Shown here: one piece after another, positions 1 to 12,200 of the stretch
Numbering within the stretch: the stretch's first letter is position 1
Layout: every line of letters starts with the position of its first letter
Assembly: GCF_032884065.1 (NCBI RefSeq)
Contig: NC_088868.1
Location: 38,618,867-38,682,866 of the forward strand
Length of the DNA: 64,000 bases
Direction of reading: 5' to 3'
DNA from: Artemia franciscana
Lineage: Eukaryota; Arthropoda; Branchiopoda; Anostraca; Artemiidae
The notes under the pieces: generated by a model
What the model was told of the DNA's origin: nothing
The model's database searches: none
The model's input: only the letters and a program-made list of their open reading frames with translations
Made by a program: the position numbers and the translations under genes

Positions 1-677
1 TGCTGCTTTTATAATGCTTGGGTCATCAGGCGAGCGATTTTTTTTCTTATGGGACTATAAAAATATCATTTAGAAAAAATATATAATATTTATTGTTTGA
101 ATTCTCGTTTTTGTCATTTTTTCACTCAATAAGTGCTTAATTGGTTTAATAATTGTTAAGATTTTAATTTTTGATTTAAAACTCTAGGTCTGTGTATAAA
201 GTCAAATCGTATCCATTTTTAAGGTGACATATTTAAAGACAAGATAGCATTTTAAAAAGGTTGAAAAATTGCTTTGCATTAGGCTAAACTAATTGTGGCA
301 TAAGCAACAATGTTTTGTTATTAATGTATTATATTATATGATACATTATATTATAAGTAGTTTTTTTCTTTACGACTGCCTTGAAAATGAAATATTATGA
401 TCGTCACAAATTGTCAAACATTGATAAATAAATCACTCACTCCTCCTAAAAAGTTTAAAGTATTAGAAAATTTTAAATATTAAAGTCTGAAGTATTAGAA
501 AGTATTAGAAAATCTGAAAGGTTTTTGGAATGAAGCTTGTTATATATTTTATTTGTATTTGAGAAGAATTCAAAAATAGTACAATGTGATTTAAGAAAAT
601 CTTCCAAAAATTATGTGAGTAATATCTTTTTCTTACAACTAATCCTAAAAAAATGGTTTATGAGTCTACTGCTCTTT
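1..677. other. AT-rich DNA without recognisable genes
   Basis: Mostly A/T with short palindromic runs (around 328-358 attatattatatgatacattatattata). I see no splice-bounded exon, RNA gene or element end here. Confidence 0.6.
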
Positions 678-1639
678 AGGTCCCTCCCCCCGGCCACTCA
701 GTGTGTCCCCAGATGGTGATAGGGGAACATCCTATAGATATGTAGTGTAACTCCATTGGAGGCACGGACCAAGGGGGGACCTTGTTCGTGGGGGTCCATG
801 AGAGAAATTGGGGTGCCCTCACCTGGAGCCATAAATACAGGTGGAGAAGGAAGAGACCCCTCAAATGTACACTCAACATGACCCACCGGCGTGTCCGCAC
901 GTCCCATGAGTTACAAACATTATCCTAGTAATGGGTTAAATTACATGGTGAAACAGAACACAATCCTCGGAGGATCCTTTATAGGAGGACAACTGCGGTA
1001 GGGTGAAAGATCAAAATCTATGGACAACGGCCTGTGCAATGGGCTGTCACGATCCTTTTGAGGTACCTGAAAGACTTGGGACCTTGCGGTCAACTCTATT
1101 CCCACTTGAGGAGTGGCACCCCTCTAGGGAGTTATAGCCTAGTAAACGACACAACATTCGCACGGGATTCTGATTAATGGATAATTCTTCTGATCTTGGT
1201 CTGTTTTGACGGGCGTTTTCGAGCTAATTTCCTAGCTAATTTTTTTTAGTATGGGTTGCCTCCCCATAGTAGCATATTATTTGTGACATGAATATATAAT
1301 GAATCGGAGGTATGGAGGAGTCGGAGGATTTCGGCTCTTGTTGATAGAAGATCATCTCCAAGTGCTGAAAACCATACTATGACCATGACGGGCCCAGGAT
1401 TGCACAAGGCCTCCATTGATGCTGCAGGTCCCAGGAACTTCTTGCTCTCCGCTTCTAAGCTGGCTTAAGCGCTTCCGTGTAGAACTAAGAAGATATGCTG
1501 ATCTCCGTCCTGCACTGGTGTCCGGGATAATTGCTTTTTCTGCGGCCAAAATTATTTCAATGAACTAAAGAACCTGAAGATTGGAACTACGCATTAAAAA
1601 CGACTATCTTGTTGACATTTTGACTGACGAATTCAGACG

Positions 1640-2405
1640 ATTCGAACTGGACCTATTAGGAGTTTCAAAAACTCATCCCAGGGACATTAAGCATGAAATT
1701 AGGTGATATAGAATTTGTTTACTCAGGCGGGAAGGATGGTGTACATAGACAGGGAGTTGGGCTCATGATGAATAAGTAAGCTCCTGTCTTGTTTAGGCTG
1801 GGAAGGTATTAATAATAGAATACTAATTGCTCGTTTTGTGACTAAAAAGTTCAGGGTATCAGTTATAGTAGTATATGCCCCTGTTGAATCGACTGACCGA
1901 GATACTTGTGACTCAGATGAGTTTTACTTACAGTTACAAAAGCAAATAGACAGGGTTCCAGGTATAGATATGGTGTTTTACTAGGAGATTCGAACGCCCA
2001 GGTCGGTAGAAATAGGATAGATCGTATCCTATCTTAGGCAAATGTGGTGTAGGAAAAGAAAACAGTAAGGACGACAGACTTTTGCAATTTCGTAGGCGTA
2101 ACAATCTAATAATAACCAATACGGTGTTTTTCCATAAAATGGCCCATAAGTTGACATGGTATTCACGTGATGGTATGACAGCTAACCTTATTGATTATGT
2201 TATAGCAATCCGAAGACTGATAGGATCAATACAAGATACTAGAGTATGTAGGAGTGCTGTTATTGATGTTAAAAGTAAAGATCACTATCTAGTAGTGTCT
2301 AGGGTTAAATTAAAGCTAAAATTTTGGAAGTTTAATTACCTGCCGGGAAGTTTTGATGTCGGTAGACCCCAGGATGAGGATTTGATAGAAACTTTCCAGG
2401 AATAG
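1640..2405 (+). pseudogene. LINE A apurinic/apyrimidinic endonuclease-like domain, broken
   Basis: Frames shift several times, but blocks of an AP-endonuclease remain: LGVSKTHP (near 1658), a V-x-V-V-Y-A-P motif (near 1860), LGDSNAQVGRNR (near 1980), LTWYSRDG and IDYV (within 2082-2405), and a final KDHYLVVSR. These correspond to the conserved endonuclease blocks of non-LTR elements that nick target DNA. Stops and frameshifts make it inactive. The longest open part is 2082-2405. Confidence 0.75.
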
Positions 2406-3680
2406 CTGAATACTAAACTTGAGAGTTTAAAATTTGACAATGTGGAAGATGGTAATAATAATTTTAGAAAAACAATTTGTGAAGTTGCTGATGGTATTAT
2501 AGGGAAGAAAGTCAAGACTGTAGCTAGGAATATCAGTGAGAAAGTCTTATGTTTAATAGAGAGAAAAAAGGGTTTGTAGAACAAGTATCTGAATGATAGA
2601 TCATATGGAAGCGAAAGGACTGTAAAGAAATTGGGGAAAGCGTTTAAATATGAACTAGGGAGGTGTGAAGTGGAAGCCATGAATAAAATTGCCGAGGATC
2701 TGGAAGATGCAGCTACACGGCACAATAGTAAAATTTTGTACTGGCATGTTAATAAACTGAGAGCGAGTTGTTAATCTGGACTTGTCCGAGTTAAAGATAA
2801 GAACGAGATAACCATTAGTGATAAGGAAAGAGTTAAAGACAGATGGGTGGAACATTTTGAGAATGTGCTAAACCAAGATGCAGTTACAGGAAAAGGTATA
2901 GAGGAAAAATGAAAAAGTTTGTGATACCTTGGATGTGAAGGGAGATTTGTTTTGTGACGAAGAATTAGCGACAGCACTAAAGGAATTAAAAAATAATAAG
3001 GCTCTAGGTGCTGATAGTGTGGTAAATGAGTTTCTTAAATATGTTTGCTCTGAGGTTAGAAATAAGTTACTGAAGATTTTGAATTTGATTTTTGAAAAAG
3101 GGGAAGTACCTAACGATTTTAGGATAACCTTAATTAAACCACTGTATAAGAAAGTAGATAAGAGTGAGTGTCGTAACTATCGAGGCCTTAGTCTGGTCTC
3201 TGTAGGTAGCAAATTACTTAGTAATGTGATACTTCTTAGACTGAGAAATGCTGTAGACGGAGTTTTAAGAGAAGAGCAGTTCGTTTTAGAAAAGCTCGAA
3301 GATGTGTCGATCGAATTTTCACTCTTAGGTTGATAATTGAGAAGTGCCTTAGTTGTCAAACACCTTTGGTTCTCAGTTTTATGGATTATGAGCAAGTCTT
3401 CGATTTATACTGGTGATATAAGCATCCTAGATGAAAGTTTGAGCAAAATGAAATGACTTATAGGCAGTTTTGCGAGTTCAGGGTTCTAGAATTGGCTTGA
3501 AAATTGATGTTAAGAAGAGTAAGTCACAAAGGCTAGGAATAAATGAATGTGAAAAGGTGACGTTGGGTAATGAAAAGAGTGACCAGGTGGGTAGCTTCAC
3601 TTACATTGGTAGTATTATTAGTAAAGACGGTGGGAGCGGTGAAGATGCTAAAAGTAGAGTAGCCTAGTAGAATAGTAGCA
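2406..3680 (+). pseudogene. LINE A reverse transcriptase, broken and lacking its intact catalytic box
   Basis: The open part at 2929-3333 carries the N-terminal RT blocks: LKNNKALGADSVVNEFLKY, FRITLIKPLYKK and CRNYRGLSLVSVGSKLLSN. The palm aspartate block follows as FMDYEQVFD (near 3377), but the sequence then jumps directly to a YTGDISILDES-like stretch. The usual intervening region, about 100 codons, is missing and the expected YADD is altered. This copy cannot encode an active enzyme. Confidence 0.75.
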
Positions 3681-3697
3681 AAAGTAGTAGAATAGTA

Positions 3698-4412
3698 GAA
3701 TTAATGTTAAGAAGTCCAAGTCACTATAGCTAGGAATAAGTGAATGTGAAAAGATGACGCTGGGTAACGAAGAGATCGATCAGGTGGGCAGCTTCACTTA
3801 CAGTTGTAGTATTATTAGTAAAGACGATGGGAGCAGTAAAGATGTTAAAACTAGAGCAGCAAAGGCTCTGGGTGTCCTTTCGCAGTTAAAAAACAGTTTG
3901 GAAGAATAAGAAGATAAGTCTGCAGACCAAGATAAGAATGTTGGAAGGTACAGTGATGACAGTGGTCAAACATGGCTCTGAAGCATGGGTGCTCCGAAAA
4001 GTGGATTAAGATATACTAGATGTTTTTCAGAGAAATTGTTTATGGATTGTTCTCGGTACCCTGCTGACTGGCCGTATTCCAAACAGTAGGCTGTGCGAAA
4101 AATGTGGTTGAATCCCGCTTTCTAGGGCTATAATTAAGAAAGGTTGAGATGGCCAGGACGCTTTCTGCAAATGAATGATGACAGATTGCCGAACATTGTC
4201 CTTTTTGGCCAACCTAAGGCTAAACGGAAAGCAAGTTGTCCTCATTGGGGGTGTGAGGATGTCATAAAGAAAGGTCTAAAGAAAATGGAAACTTTCTGGG
4301 AGGGTGTAAAGATGTAGGCTTTGAATAGATTTGGATGGAGGGAGGAGCATGGGTAGCTGTGTTGGCCTCAAACGTTTTGAGGCTGCGGTGAGCTGTTAGT
4401 AGTAGCAGTAGT
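3698..4412 (+). pseudogene. LINE A C-terminal RT region and 3' tail, second diverged copy
   Basis: Restarts the sequence seen at 3505-3667 and continues to the 3' end through a stretch similar to the C-terminal LINE A frame at 13148-13507: leucine-rich and W/H-containing segments around 3900-4250. Frame is broken by stops. Ends with CTGCGGTGAGCTGTTAGTAGTAGCAGTAGTAG. Confidence 0.7.
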
Positions 4413-5355
4413 AGTAGTAAGCTAAATAAAATACCATCTTAGTATATAAAATGTGTAGATACAGAAAAAAACCGGTTTTACTCAGACCAAGAACTTGAGT
4501 GTGGTAGCTATAAGGCATAAATACCAAAGTCTTTTGTGGTGGAAACTGACTAGTGCTGAAAAAAAGTAATCACCAATGTAATATAGTGTCAAGCTATTTT
4601 GTCCCTTTTTTAGTCTATCCTGAACTGCAGCGTACTTGCCTTTTAAGATACTTCTAAACGTGGTAGGTGAAAGAAAATATAATCACTTAACCTGCAGGCC
4701 TGCAAGCTTTATTTAAATTAAATCTAAAATTTATTCAGTGTCCACTGTAAAGCGGATGCCTTCTTGTCAGTGCTAAATTTTTAGGAGTATTTTTTGCTTT
4801 TTAGTTTTTTTAATTTAATTTTTTAATTTAATTTACTCCTCCTTCCACATGACTAAGCGCTAAGAATGACAGCAGAATATAACTCTTCATATGCGGCCAA
4901 TTTTGCCTTATTTATGAGTTTGTCTGTTTAAATTTATGTGACCGATGGAAATCCCGCAATTAAGTCCTAAGTCATCTTCTGCAGAGGAAAGATAAGGACG
5001 GCCTCTTAAGCCCCTACGTAGTCACTGACCAGTAACCATCCAGATTTTTTTTTTTTTATAATAGTTTATCTTCAGTAATGTTACTTTGTAAATATTGTAT
5101 AGTGTCCCGTTAAATCACCAAAGTTCCAGTTTATGACAATATATCCCATTCTCTTTGATTTTGCTCAAAAAAGCGTACGAAACAATTTTTTAAGATGATG
5201 GGGGATGCATATAAAAATACTGTATAATACTAATACTAAGAAATAAAATTTTTCTGCGTCATATGGCAGTTTAATTCTATTAACATAATTTTGTAAAATG
5301 TACTTGAAGAAAGCATTAACTCTAAAATGAGTCCCATGGGAATGAGCCCCGCTCA
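4413..5355. other. No recognisable gene
   Basis: AT-rich spacer with a T tract near 5046-5057. No exon with convincing splice sites seen. Confidence 0.5.
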
Positions 5356-5391
5356 TTTGCGCGGGACTGATGGAAATGAGCCCCGCGCAAA
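5356..5391. repeat. GC-rich hairpin
   Basis: TTTGCGCGGG (5356-5365) and its exact complement CCCGCGCAAA (5382-5391) are separated by 16 nt. The phrase AATGAGCCCCGC also occurs twice, at 5341 and 5375, so the hairpin sits in a small direct repeat. It stands out against the AT-rich surroundings. Confidence 0.7.
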
Positions 5392-5792
5392 GAAAGCGTG
5401 TAAATGAACCAAAGCTGGTAATTTTTTCGCTTAATAATTTCTTTAGTATTCTTTGGCTGCAAAGGATGTGGGTAATATGGCGGCAAAGGAGATTTGACCC
5501 GATGGCGCCAATTCACAAAAATGTAGGAGAAATTATACAGAAAAGACAGTTTATATAACCTAGGAAAGAAGCTTTCCTGTTATTTTATTATTTTTTTATG
5601 AAAATGTAAAGAAATATTTTTTTAAAGATTATTTTTCTTGGCTTTGTTCGAATGCTTGGCTAAGCCAAGGCTCTCAAGTTTCTCATCACTTCCATGAAGT
5701 TGTTTTTAATTCAAAATCAACCATCTTTCCACGCCTCTCTCTATTTTATGCCTCTTTATTATAGCAGAGTAGAACGGAGTTGCATTGTAAAC

Positions 5793-5793
<1 letters not shown>

Positions 5794-5821
<28 letters not shown>
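5794..5821 (+). repeat. Poly-T tract (28 T)
   Basis: Uninterrupted T run. It could be a retroposon tail on the minus strand, but I see no element attached to it. Confidence 0.9.
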
Positions 5822-5824
<3 letters not shown>

Positions 5825-6229
5825 GTATTTCTCTGTTTTGCTGAAGCCATAGAAATAGAAAAAAGAATAAATTCCATATTGCTGAACAATTTTTGAGGCA
5901 GATTTCAGCGTTAACCCGGAATCGCGCCAATTTTTACCTTGAAATAATAGAATAGATTGCTAAAACTAGCAAGATTCTGACCTTTATTGATGTGAAATTA
6001 TGACTGAATTATGACTTTATTGTCTGAAATTTTGTATTTAAATAATTCTCATAGCAAGGTTGTAATTATTGAAATATCTTTGTCTGGCAACATTGATAAA
6101 GTAATATTTCCTTGGGCGGGTACATCTAGGGTTGAAAATCTGTCATTTCTTGTCGATAGCCTATTTAACTGTACATTCGCTTCTGAAGATTTAATTGATA
6201 AATCAAGCTAATATTTAATTTATTTTAAG

Positions 6230-6322
6230 GAATGAGTCTTCTCCTGACATTGAGTGGATTGCCCTTCTACTTCTTGGTGACAAGAAAAACCGTACAAGGT
6301 GGCAGGTTGCCAAATTTTTGCA
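6230..6322 (+). CDS. Possible orphan exon, unidentified
   Basis: A 93-nt segment lies between acceptor-like aatttattttaag and donor-like gtaagt. Read from its second base it is open and protein-like (PDIEWIALLLLGDKKNRTRW), ending 2 nt into a codon. No partner exon, homology or start could be found. A second frame is also open, so coding status is doubtful. Confidence 0.2.
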
Positions 6323-6602
6323 GTAAGTTTTTTTGCTGAAATTTTAAGAGGGAATGCTAGATTCTCATATTTTGGTGTAATTCAAAGCATCTCTTGCCTT
6401 CATTTTATTATACGAATTTACGTACAATACGCTTACAGAAATCAGTATAAGTAAGATCATAAATCAAAGGATAATTATGCAACGTAACCGTCCAAACTCA
6501 AAGTACATTAAGCAAACATTTCACAAATAGTGGACATATTAAACTTTGAAAATCAACTAGAATCAGGGCTATCAGTCTAGGTGATTGGAGGGCCTTAAAC
6601 AG

Positions 6603-6668
<66 letters not shown>

Positions 6669-6682
6669 AAGAGAGAGAGAGT
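6603..6682 (+). repeat. (GA)n microsatellite
   Basis: About 80 bp of GA dinucleotides with two GAAA interruptions near 6664. It abuts the R1 repeat. Confidence 0.95.
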
Positions 6683-7845
6683 AACCCAAACTCTAAAAAA
6701 CAGAGTATTGATGCCAATAAATATATTTGAAGAATCGGTCTTTGTGCCGATTCGAAATCTATAATTTTCATAAAGTTTAGTTTCAACCATCAAAGGCTAC
6801 GAGCCTGAGAAAACTTGCCTGGTTCCTGAAAAAGGGTGAGAAACACCCTCTAAAATTCAAAGAATCTTGATGAAAATCACACCTTCAGATTCAGCGTATC
6901 AGAGAACCCACCTTAAGGTTTTCAAGCTCCTATCTGCAAAAATGTGGAATTTCTTTTTTCTAGAAGAAAAAAAGATCACGGATGCTCAACCCAGTGGTCC
7001 TAGAATATTGAGAGAGGGCTCATTTGAACAGAAACTAAAAGTTCCACTGCCATTTTAAACTGACCAAAAATATTGGAGGGCAACTAGGCTTCTTCCCAAG
7101 CCCCGTTTTTTCCCAAAATCGTCCGATCAAAATTTTGAGATAGCCATTTTGTTCAGCATAGTTAAAAGACCCAGTAACTATGCCTTTGGAGATAACCAGA
7201 CTCTCCACAGCCCCTGGGAAAGGTCTTTAAGTTATAAAGTTTTTCATTGTTTACGTATTAGTTCGTACATTTTTCGGGTTTGGAGCAGATATTTTGCTGG
7301 GGTGATTTTTCATTGGGAAAAAACTTTATCGTGGGGAGGTTTCCAGGACTTGCACTTTTCAGGGGAAGTTCTACGCCTGGGGGATTTTCCAAAATTCTAT
7401 ACGAAATTATTTTATGTCTTGCTTTCTCTTTGCCGATTCAGTTTTACGCGTGGAGATGTTAAGGGTAATTTTTTGGGATAAATTTTTACATGGCTTGAAT
7501 TGTCTAGAGGATATTTAGTGAGGAAGAGGGGTTTTTCCTTGGAGATGGATCCAGATTTTTTTGTATTCTTTTAAGACGATCGAAATTAAATTTAAAAAAA
7601 GAAGATTTTTTAACTGAAACTAAGGAGCAACATTGAGACATAAAACGAACGAACATTATTTCGTATATGAGAGACGGTTGTCCCCCTCCTCAACACCTCG
7701 CTCTCTACACTAAAATTGAATATTTTAACAATCCTATACAATTAGCGTGAAAAGATAGTTGTTTAGGAGGGGACAACTTCCTCATAGACGTAGTAGTTTC
7801 TCTTCATTTTAAGTTTTAATTTTGCTCGTTACTTGCAGCTAAAAA
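6683..7845 (+). repeat. R1 dispersed repeat, full-length-like copy
   Basis: Contains the R1 landmarks in order: AACTCTAAAAAACAGA, TATCAGAGAACCC, AAAAATGTGGAATT, AACTAAAAGTTC, GACCAAAAATATTGGAGGGCA, ATTTTGAGATAGCC, then a purine-rich closing part with inverted segments (7610-7845). Same order as at 62505-64000. No coding capacity. Confidence 0.75.
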
Positions 7846-8960
7846 TTTATTTCTTTTTTACTTAATGAAGGATAGAGTAATACACTTAAAACAACATAAA
7901 ATGAGGAGATACACATAAAAGATACACAAAAAAAATGGAAGGAGTTTAAACATGATAAATGGCAGTTGTTCTTTCTTATTCAATTCTGATATGGTGATCA
8001 AATAGAAGAAGTAAAGGAAACTACTGAGTTAAGTTGTGCATGTCTACATTATGTTTTCTTCTGATTCGAGGTTTTCACAAAATGAAACGATATTTTTATT
8101 TAAAAATTTTATGTATTAACTTGGTTAAATTAAATAAGATCAGATCAGGTCAAAAATCGTTTAATACAATCATTTCTGTACCAGTAAATTAACAAACAAA
8201 AAAATCCATTCAATTTTACTAGCATAATAGTGTTATATTATTTCATGAAAGACATGTGACTTATTCTGATTCCAATTGATGTTAACCTCAGTTAAAGGTA
8301 TGAATTCTATGTTAGGGCTAGGAGTCAGAAATAGGCTTAGTGTTGTTAACGAATTCAAACTATCTTAGCTTGATCTTTTTCATTTTTTTTCCTCATGGAA
8401 AATTTTCTAGCGTCTAAGCATAGTTAATGTAAATCATATTTCAAGAACAAGTAACATCTGACCATACACACAATATACTGAGCTTGGTGGTAGATTATTG
8501 GAGAGATTATTGGTGGTAGATTATCAGAGAAAGATATAAGTATAGTTTCTGACGCCTGAATTCATACGAGCTATTTTGTTCAAAATTGGTTACCATTATT
8601 AAGGTTCTCTTGGCTGTGCACAAATGTAATCTAAATCCAGAATTAACTACATCTAACTTTAATTTAAACATCAGACTGAAATAGGCTCTCACGAGGAGCT
8701 ATATATCGTGCTAAGCGTAAATAACCCTTTTCAAGCCTCTTTCTTTTTCAGCTATTTTCACCATAGAACTCAAAATCTAACTTTCACAGCTTGAAGCCTG
8801 TGACTTGATTAGCAAGCTTACTACCCCCCCCCCCCTCGATAAAACAGCAATATTTCAGCAAAAGTTTTTTTTGTAAATCCAAATGCCAACTGAAATGATT
8901 GTCTCGTAATTTTGTTCCTCCTCAATTATTTTGTCATTTTACAACGTTGGGCTTATGCAA
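7846..8960. other. No recognisable gene
   Basis: AT-rich spacer; a 14-nt C run lies near 8823. Nothing else supported. Confidence 0.5.
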
Positions 8961-9145
8961 ACGATTAAATCGCAAAAAATCGCAGTTTCAACATTTTTAA
9001 TGGTGCATATGCCAAACCATATTACGGAAGTCTAAATCACAAAAAAAAATCACACAAACAAACACATTAAAATCGAATTAAATCGCAAAAATTGCAGTTT
9101 GCGACATTTTTAATGGTACATATGTCAAACCATATTACGAAATTC
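8961..9145 (+). repeat. Two-unit tandem duplication, about 113-bp period
   Basis: TAAATCGCAAAAAATCGCAG (near 8965) recurs near 9078, and both units end in TTTTTAATGGTNCATATGNCAAACC and CATATTACG. Units differ by several bases and a small indel. Confidence 0.8.
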
Positions 9146-9177
9146 TTGAGACTAGGAAGAGCAAGAAACTTGCTTAA

Positions 9178-9300
9178 TAAGAAACTTACTTACATAATTA
9201 CTTACTTACTTACATTACTTACTGTACATTACTTACATTACATTACATTACTTACATTACATTTACATTACTTACATTACATTACTTACTTACTTACATA
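9178..9300 (+). repeat. (TTAC)/(ATTAC) microsatellite
   Basis: Irregular run of TTAC and ATTAC units. Open frames over it are artefacts of the repeat. Confidence 0.9.
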
Positions 9301-9979
9301 AGACTTACTGATAAACATTAGCAAGCTTTTTGAAGTCTCTGTAATGTTTAGCAATTGATATAAGAACTTCATAAACTTCATGTTATTTTTCTAGCAATGG
9401 GGAATTTCAAACCTAAAGGGAGAACCCCTTCAATTTTTCTTCTGTATTGAGAAGAATAATCTAAGCCCAATAAATTATCTTTATGGTCACGCCCAAAAAG
9501 TAAAATTGTTGTTATATTAGAGTGATCTCAGCCCAAGGACTTACAGTCTAAGTTTTAATCCGTTTCGAAAATTCCTGACCCTAAGTCGGGTCCGTTCTTG
9601 GTGGAACTAAAACTAGCGGGTCTAAATTTCCATTTCATGGCCCATTAGGCAGGAATTGCAACAGGAAGAGGAATATCAGCCATCCTATGCTGATACACAC
9701 CCTTCTTGTGAGGACATGCCCTGAACAAATTATTTATACATTAGGTTCTTTTTGGCCAAGGACTTAGGACTTCAAGTTTCAAACTGATCAGGGATAAACA
9801 AAATTTCAAATTTGTGTGCCTCCTAAGATCGTTTCCCTGGCAAGTTATTAGCGTTCTTTGTCCCAGGGAATGATCTCTGCAATTTTTGAGCTTATCGGAC
9901 ACCTAAGATCATCCCTTTTCACTCTATAAAGCCTATCCTCAAAGCAATGGGTGATTAGCACATTTCCTGCTATTGTCCC
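9301..9979. other. No recognisable gene
   Basis: More mixed base composition than the surroundings, with no frame, splice-bounded exon or element end that I can name. Confidence 0.4.
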
Positions 9980-10469
9980 CAGGGTTACCAACTTGTACCC
10001 TTTTCGTGTGAAATGCGCTGTTTTTTACCTCACAGGGGATGCGGCAGAGTGAAACTTGTGCCTGTGCGTGCTCGGTTAAATTGCTATCAGAACTCTTTCG
10101 TCTCTTTTTTTTACGTGATTATATAATAGTGCATAAGAAAATGTTTTGTATTTCAACATCAAGTTAACCATTTGAGCTACGATTGTTGTTTAAATAAACC
10201 TCTATCTATCTATCTATCTATCTATCTATTTATCTATCTTTCTCTCTTTTTGGGTGTCAGTTTTCATGGTAGTCGGCAACTTCGTCAGAAGTGTATTTTA
10301 TCGAAGGTAACAGAGTTGATAACTTTTAAACTTTTGTGTAAAATGCACTTTTTTAACCTCAAAGGGGAAGTTTGCAAGTTTTTTTTTACTTGCACTCGTT
10401 TTGAGCAAAAATTACTCTTTTTTGGCGTTCATTTGCACTGTTTTAAGGCGTCAGAAAATGGCAACCCTG
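9980..10469. mobile_element. MITE-like element with CAGGGTTRCCA ends
   Basis: Left end CAGGGTTACCA (9980-9990) and right end TGGCAACCCTG (10459-10469) are inverted with one mismatch. The 8-nt flanks attgtccc and attttctc agree at 6 of 8 positions, as expected of an old hAT-type target duplication. A (CTAT)n tract lies inside. Similar ends occur singly at 55937 and 61520. No transposase. Confidence 0.5.
10200..10243 (+). repeat. (CTAT)n microsatellite
   Basis: Nine or so CTAT units with a TTAT interruption and a pyrimidine-rich end. Confidence 0.9.
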
Positions 10470-12069
10470 ATTTTCTCAGGGCTTTGGGGTGCGTCAAGTC
10501 CTCCTTCGTGCAATTCTATTTGAACCCTTTGACGATTAAAAAAACATATTCAAATTTGGATTCGAGATTATGGGGGATGAGGGGGCCGAGTAGCAATCAG
10601 CGCCTGGAAAATAGCTGCTGGTTAACGATCCATTTTCACCATTAAAAGCGCAATAGAAACTTGTATTTCCAGTGGAATGAACCCCTCCCCCCTTCAAAAT
10701 GTCTACAATCATCCTTCTTATATGAAGTTATGGGGGGAATACGTTGATGGCATATGGCTCTTAATAAGACAACGCTATAACATTGCCTCTGAAATATAAA
10801 AAAAGTATTAGGGAAAATTGTAAAATCCTCGAGATGTCAAGGGGGGCTCAAAGCCCATCCACAATACTAAGCACGTGCATACAACTTGTTTCATATGTTT
10901 CGTAAAATAAAGTGCAAGTGATCACTTTATAAGCGCTCAATTATCTATCCATTCTGTTCCAGAACGGACGCTATCATCAACATTAAGTTTTGCTTTGTCC
11001 TCTTTTACTAGCTTAAACCTTAAAACCCAAAAACAAACTAACTTTTATTTTAAAGAAAAATTAAGATTATAATAAATTGATAGTAAACTCCTTTTAAGTC
11101 AAAATTTAGAATTTCTAAGTAAAAAATAAATTTTGATGTAGCTAAACTTTAAATATAATCTTACTGCCTTTATTTGGGGATATTCACTGTATTTTTATTT
11201 TTAGGAAAGTTTGTTGAATGGTCGCAATGCAGTTTAGCAGTATTGCCGGTACAAGCTAAAGAAGATCCACTCCTTCCTCAAAGCTGATATACGAGCTGAA
11301 ATTCTAACAAGTCTTAATTTATTTGTAATCACGATTTATATAAACAGTTCATACAATATTGATTGCGAAGTCTTCTTGTTTGGAATTGGGAAACTAACAA
11401 TCTAGTCATAACAGCAAAGTAAAAATATAATTAATTTTATATTTTATAGTCCAAATATCTAATTTTATTTAAATATTTGATCATCTAAACACCTAAATTA
11501 TCTGAATACCTAATGTCTAATACAATAAATATTTAATTAAATTATACTAAACTAGATGTAAAAAATTAATGCAAAAGCTCAAAATCAAGGACAAGGTAAA
11601 TCTTCCCAAGCTCAATTTTAGTTGTGCTAACTCAAAGTGCTAGGCCCGAGAGATACAGCGGTTTTTATTACCGAGCGTTTGTTTTACAGAGCATGCTTTT
11701 TTTCCGAGTTTTTCTTAAATGTGTATATAATAACATTGCAACGCACACGTTGGACGGTAAAAAAAAAATGTTTGGTAAAACAAACGTCAAAAGCAGCGAT
11801 ATAACCGTGCATTGTCGTTACAATAGACGACCAGCAAAATAAACTATCTTTTATTTTAACGCCTATGCCGAGATGGTGGCCTATGGAACTTGATGGGTAT
11901 GTACACATTTAGTGTTTTATCGCTAACGACTGCTGAAGAGAATGTGTTTTCAAAGTGTACACCATAAAAAACTAAATTGGGAGTCATAAATGAATTTCTT
12001 TTCTTGCAAAGGGAGAGGGTGTTTTAAAAAAAATATAGATAATTATGAAAATATAACAGTTCAAACTAG
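10470..12069. other. No recognisable gene
   Basis: AT-rich spacer. The short open frames at 11624-11842 (plus) and 11684-11908 (minus) overlap on opposite strands and show no family resemblance. Confidence 0.5.
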
Positions 12070-12200
12070 GGATGAAGCCTTTAATCGACAGTGAAACAAA
12101 TGTAGAATTTTAACTGAATATTTCGGACACATATACAGTGTCCATCATCAGCAGTAAAACTAAAAGACATCAATAAAATCAACAAAATTTATACCCAATA
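12070..12200 (-). mobile_element. Possible Penelope-like element end
   Basis: The minus strand reads ACTGCTGATGATGGACACTG and onward to GTGTCCGAAATATTC, a phrase resembling the ends of Penelope-like retroelements, which are known to carry hammerhead ribozyme motifs. No Penelope reverse transcriptase or GIY-YIG domain is visible nearby, so this would be an isolated end. Confidence 0.4.
12121..12151 (-). ncRNA. Hammerhead-ribozyme-like core
   Basis: Minus strand: CTGATGA (12151-12145), one unpaired base, GGACAC (12143-12138), a 7-nt loop, GTGTCC (12130-12125), then GAAA (12124-12121). The six-pair stem II is perfect and the two conserved single-strand blocks have the hammerhead order. I could not establish stems I and III or the cleavage site, and the extra base before stem II is non-canonical. 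Confidence 0.4.

Larger units (their letters stand above)
678..4412 (+). mobile_element. LINE A: decayed non-LTR retrotransposon, chimeric
   Basis: A GC-richer leader (about 678-1600) precedes broken endonuclease (about 1640-2400) and reverse transcriptase (about 2400-3670) reading frames, then a C-terminal segment and a tail ending in repeated AGT (4386-4418). Leader assignment is inference from base composition and position. Near 3690 the element restarts: 3698-3862 repeats 3505-3667 with many differences, so two diverged copies or a template switch are joined here. The 3' end (GCTGCGGTGAGCTGTTAGTAG) recurs in at least six other places of the window. I did not assign a clade. Confidence 0.8.
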
